From Chloroflexota bacterium (GTDB lineage: Bacteria; Chloroflexota; Anaerolineae; Promineifilales; Promineifilaceae): 5,600 nucleotides of DNA. Of this stretch, positions 4,635 through 5,600 are shown piece by piece. The stretch covers positions 1 through 5,600 of the forward strand of contig JAJRTP010000156.1 of assembly GCA_024278255.1 (NCBI GenBank). Reading direction: 5' to 3'. Below the pieces are notes generated by a model. It saw only the letters and a program-made list of their open reading frames with translations. It did not search any database and was not told the DNA's origin. The position numbers were made by a program, and so were the translations under genes. Each line of letters opens with the position of its first letter. Position 1 is the first letter of the stretch.

Positions 4635-5600
4635 ATGTTTCCGGATAACCGTCCGCTCATCATTTCTACCAAACTGAACCGTCCCCGCGTGCCGGGGGGT
4701 TTAGTATTACGCCCCCAATTATTTGAACGATTGAACCGGTTACGGCCGTTAACCCTGGTCATTGCCCCCGCCGGCTACGGCAAAAGCGCCCTCCTCAGCA
4801 GTTGGCTGGACACAATAAATGAAAAACCCGCCGCCTGGCTTTCCCTGGATAGAAACGACGACGACATAAGCGCTTTCCTGTCTTACTTTCTGGCTGCGAT
4901 TCAAACCGAGTTCCCCGACGTTGGTCAGGAAACGGCAGCCTTGCTCGCCAATGCCGCCAACGTCCCTGGCCGGGTCTTATGCGCCACGCTAATCAATGAA
5001 CTGAACCAGATCACCGAAGAGTACATTTTGGCGCTGGACGATTACCATCTTCTGAAAAATCGGGAAATCCACCAATTGATGACTGAACTTATCAACCACA
5101 TTCCCGAAACACTTCACCTGTTCATCGTCAGCCGCACAGACCCGCCCCTGCCCATCGCCCGCTACCGGGCCAAAAATCAGGTGACGGAAATACGGGCCAA
5201 CGACCTGCGCTTCTCGCTGGAAGAGACAAGAACATTTCTGCGCCAAAGTCTGGACCCACCGCCGGCCGAACAGATTATTGCCGAAATTTATAACCGGTCA
5301 GAAGGATGGGTGACGGGGCTGCAACTGGAAATGCTGTTCATGCGCCGCCACCCTTTCACCGCAGAACGCCTCGCAGAGGGCGCTTACCCCAACGAGTACA
5401 TTGCCGAATATTTAATGTTGGAAGCGCTGCGCAGCCAATCCGAACCTATACAGGAATGGCTGGTAAAAAGCGCCGTCCTGGAGCGGTTTTGCGCCGGTTT
5501 GTGCGAGGCCGTGTGCGCCTCAAACGACGAAAATACCTTAAACGGCGCCGCTTTTCTGGAAGCACTGGCTGCGGCTAACCTCTTTATTATTCCTCTGGAT
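4635..5600 (+). CDS. MalT/LAL-type ATP-dependent LuxR regulator, N-terminal part
   Basis: The first 322 residues of a protein whose family usually runs to about 850-950; the rest lies beyond the right edge. Family members are STAND ATPases that bind an inducer and ATP, oligomerise and activate transcription through a C-terminal LuxR helix-turn-helix, which is not visible here. Visible parts in order: the opening ISTKLNRPRVPGGLVLRPQL (10-29) typical of the family, Walker A APAGYGKS (44-51), AWLSLDRNDDD (67-77), Walker B ILALDDYHLL (131-140), sensor-type SRTDPPLPIARYRAK (166-180), then RANDLRFS (187-194) and EGWVTGLQL (223-231). ATG 4635 is the first possible start, since TGA at 4629-4631 is in frame just upstream. 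There is no Shine-Dalgarno sequence, and the -10 box ends 9 bases before the ATG, so translation is probably leaderless. It diverges from trmD across 115 bases. Its inducer and targets cannot be told from this part. Confidence 0.93.
   Translation, partial: MFPDNRPLIISTKLNRPRVPGGLVLRPQLFERLNRLRPLTLVIAPAGYGKSALLSSWLDTINEKPAAWLSLDRNDDDISAFLSYFLAAIQTEFPDVGQETAALLANAANVPGRVLCATLINELNQITEEYILALDDYHLLKNREIHQLMTELINHIPETLHLFIVSRTDPPLPIARYRAKNQVTEIRANDLRFSLEETRTFLRQSLDPPPAEQIIAEIYNRSEGWVTGLQLEMLFMRRHPFTAERLAEGAYPNEYIAEYLMLEALRSQSEPIQEWLVKSAVLERFCAGLCEAVCASNDENTLNGAAFLEALAAANLFIIPLD

Larger units (their letters stand above)
106..4749. repeat. Dispersed palindromic octamer ACGGCCGT, ten copies
   Basis: Exact copies start at 106, 361, 1578, 1806, 2418, 3461, 3713, 3840, 4243 and 4742. 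Each is its own reverse complement. About 0.1 copy is expected in a random sequence of this length. Nine copies lie inside the four well-supported genes and one lies in the doubtful left-edge frame. They read as Thr-Ala-Val (ACG GCC GTN) or Arg-Pro-Phe/Leu (CGG CCG TTN), depending on codon phase. The bases just outside the octamer are not conserved. None is seen after 4749. The role is unknown. Confidence 0.85.

Overview
The window carries three complete minus-strand genes and the start of one plus-strand gene. It probably comes from a Chloroflexota bacterium (Anaerolineae, Caldilineae or a relative). The grounds are soft: a secreted protein ending in a Y-L-P-V-I-L-R tail of the kind I associate with that phylum, a large MalT-type LuxR regulator, a moderately GC-rich base composition and TrmD's sequence. 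No rRNA, ribosomal protein or other strong taxonomic marker is present.

Layout from right to left on the minus strand. A divergent intergenic region (4520-4634) separates trmD from a plus-strand MalT/LAL-type transcriptional regulator that runs off the right edge. trmD (tRNA guanine-37 N1-methyltransferase, 3791-4519) is followed after 16 bases by an unrecognised four-helix membrane protein (2719-3774), so these two look like an operon. A 161-base gap with a candidate promoter and a degenerate tandem repeat leads to a large secreted ExeM/NucH-type DNase (158-2557). To its left lie a terminator-like hairpin with a T tract, a short 9-base repeat, and a short reading frame that overlaps both and reaches the left edge.

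The genes do not form an obvious pathway: TrmD is tRNA housekeeping, the DNase would degrade extracellular DNA, the membrane protein is unassigned, and the regulator's inducer and targets are unknown. I see no defence system, mobile element, CRISPR array or RNA gene.

The most notable signal is not a gene. The palindromic octamer ACGGCCGT occurs ten times in 5.6 kb, where about 0.1 would be expected by chance. It appears in two codon phases and in all four main genes, much like the HIP1 palindrome of cyanobacteria. The trmD/regulator intergenic region is also dense: an extended -10 box placed so that the regulator mRNA would be leaderless, an overlapping opposite -10-like box, heptamer repeats on both strands, and a 29-codon upstream ORF with a good ribosome binding site that overlaps the start of trmD, which has none of its own.
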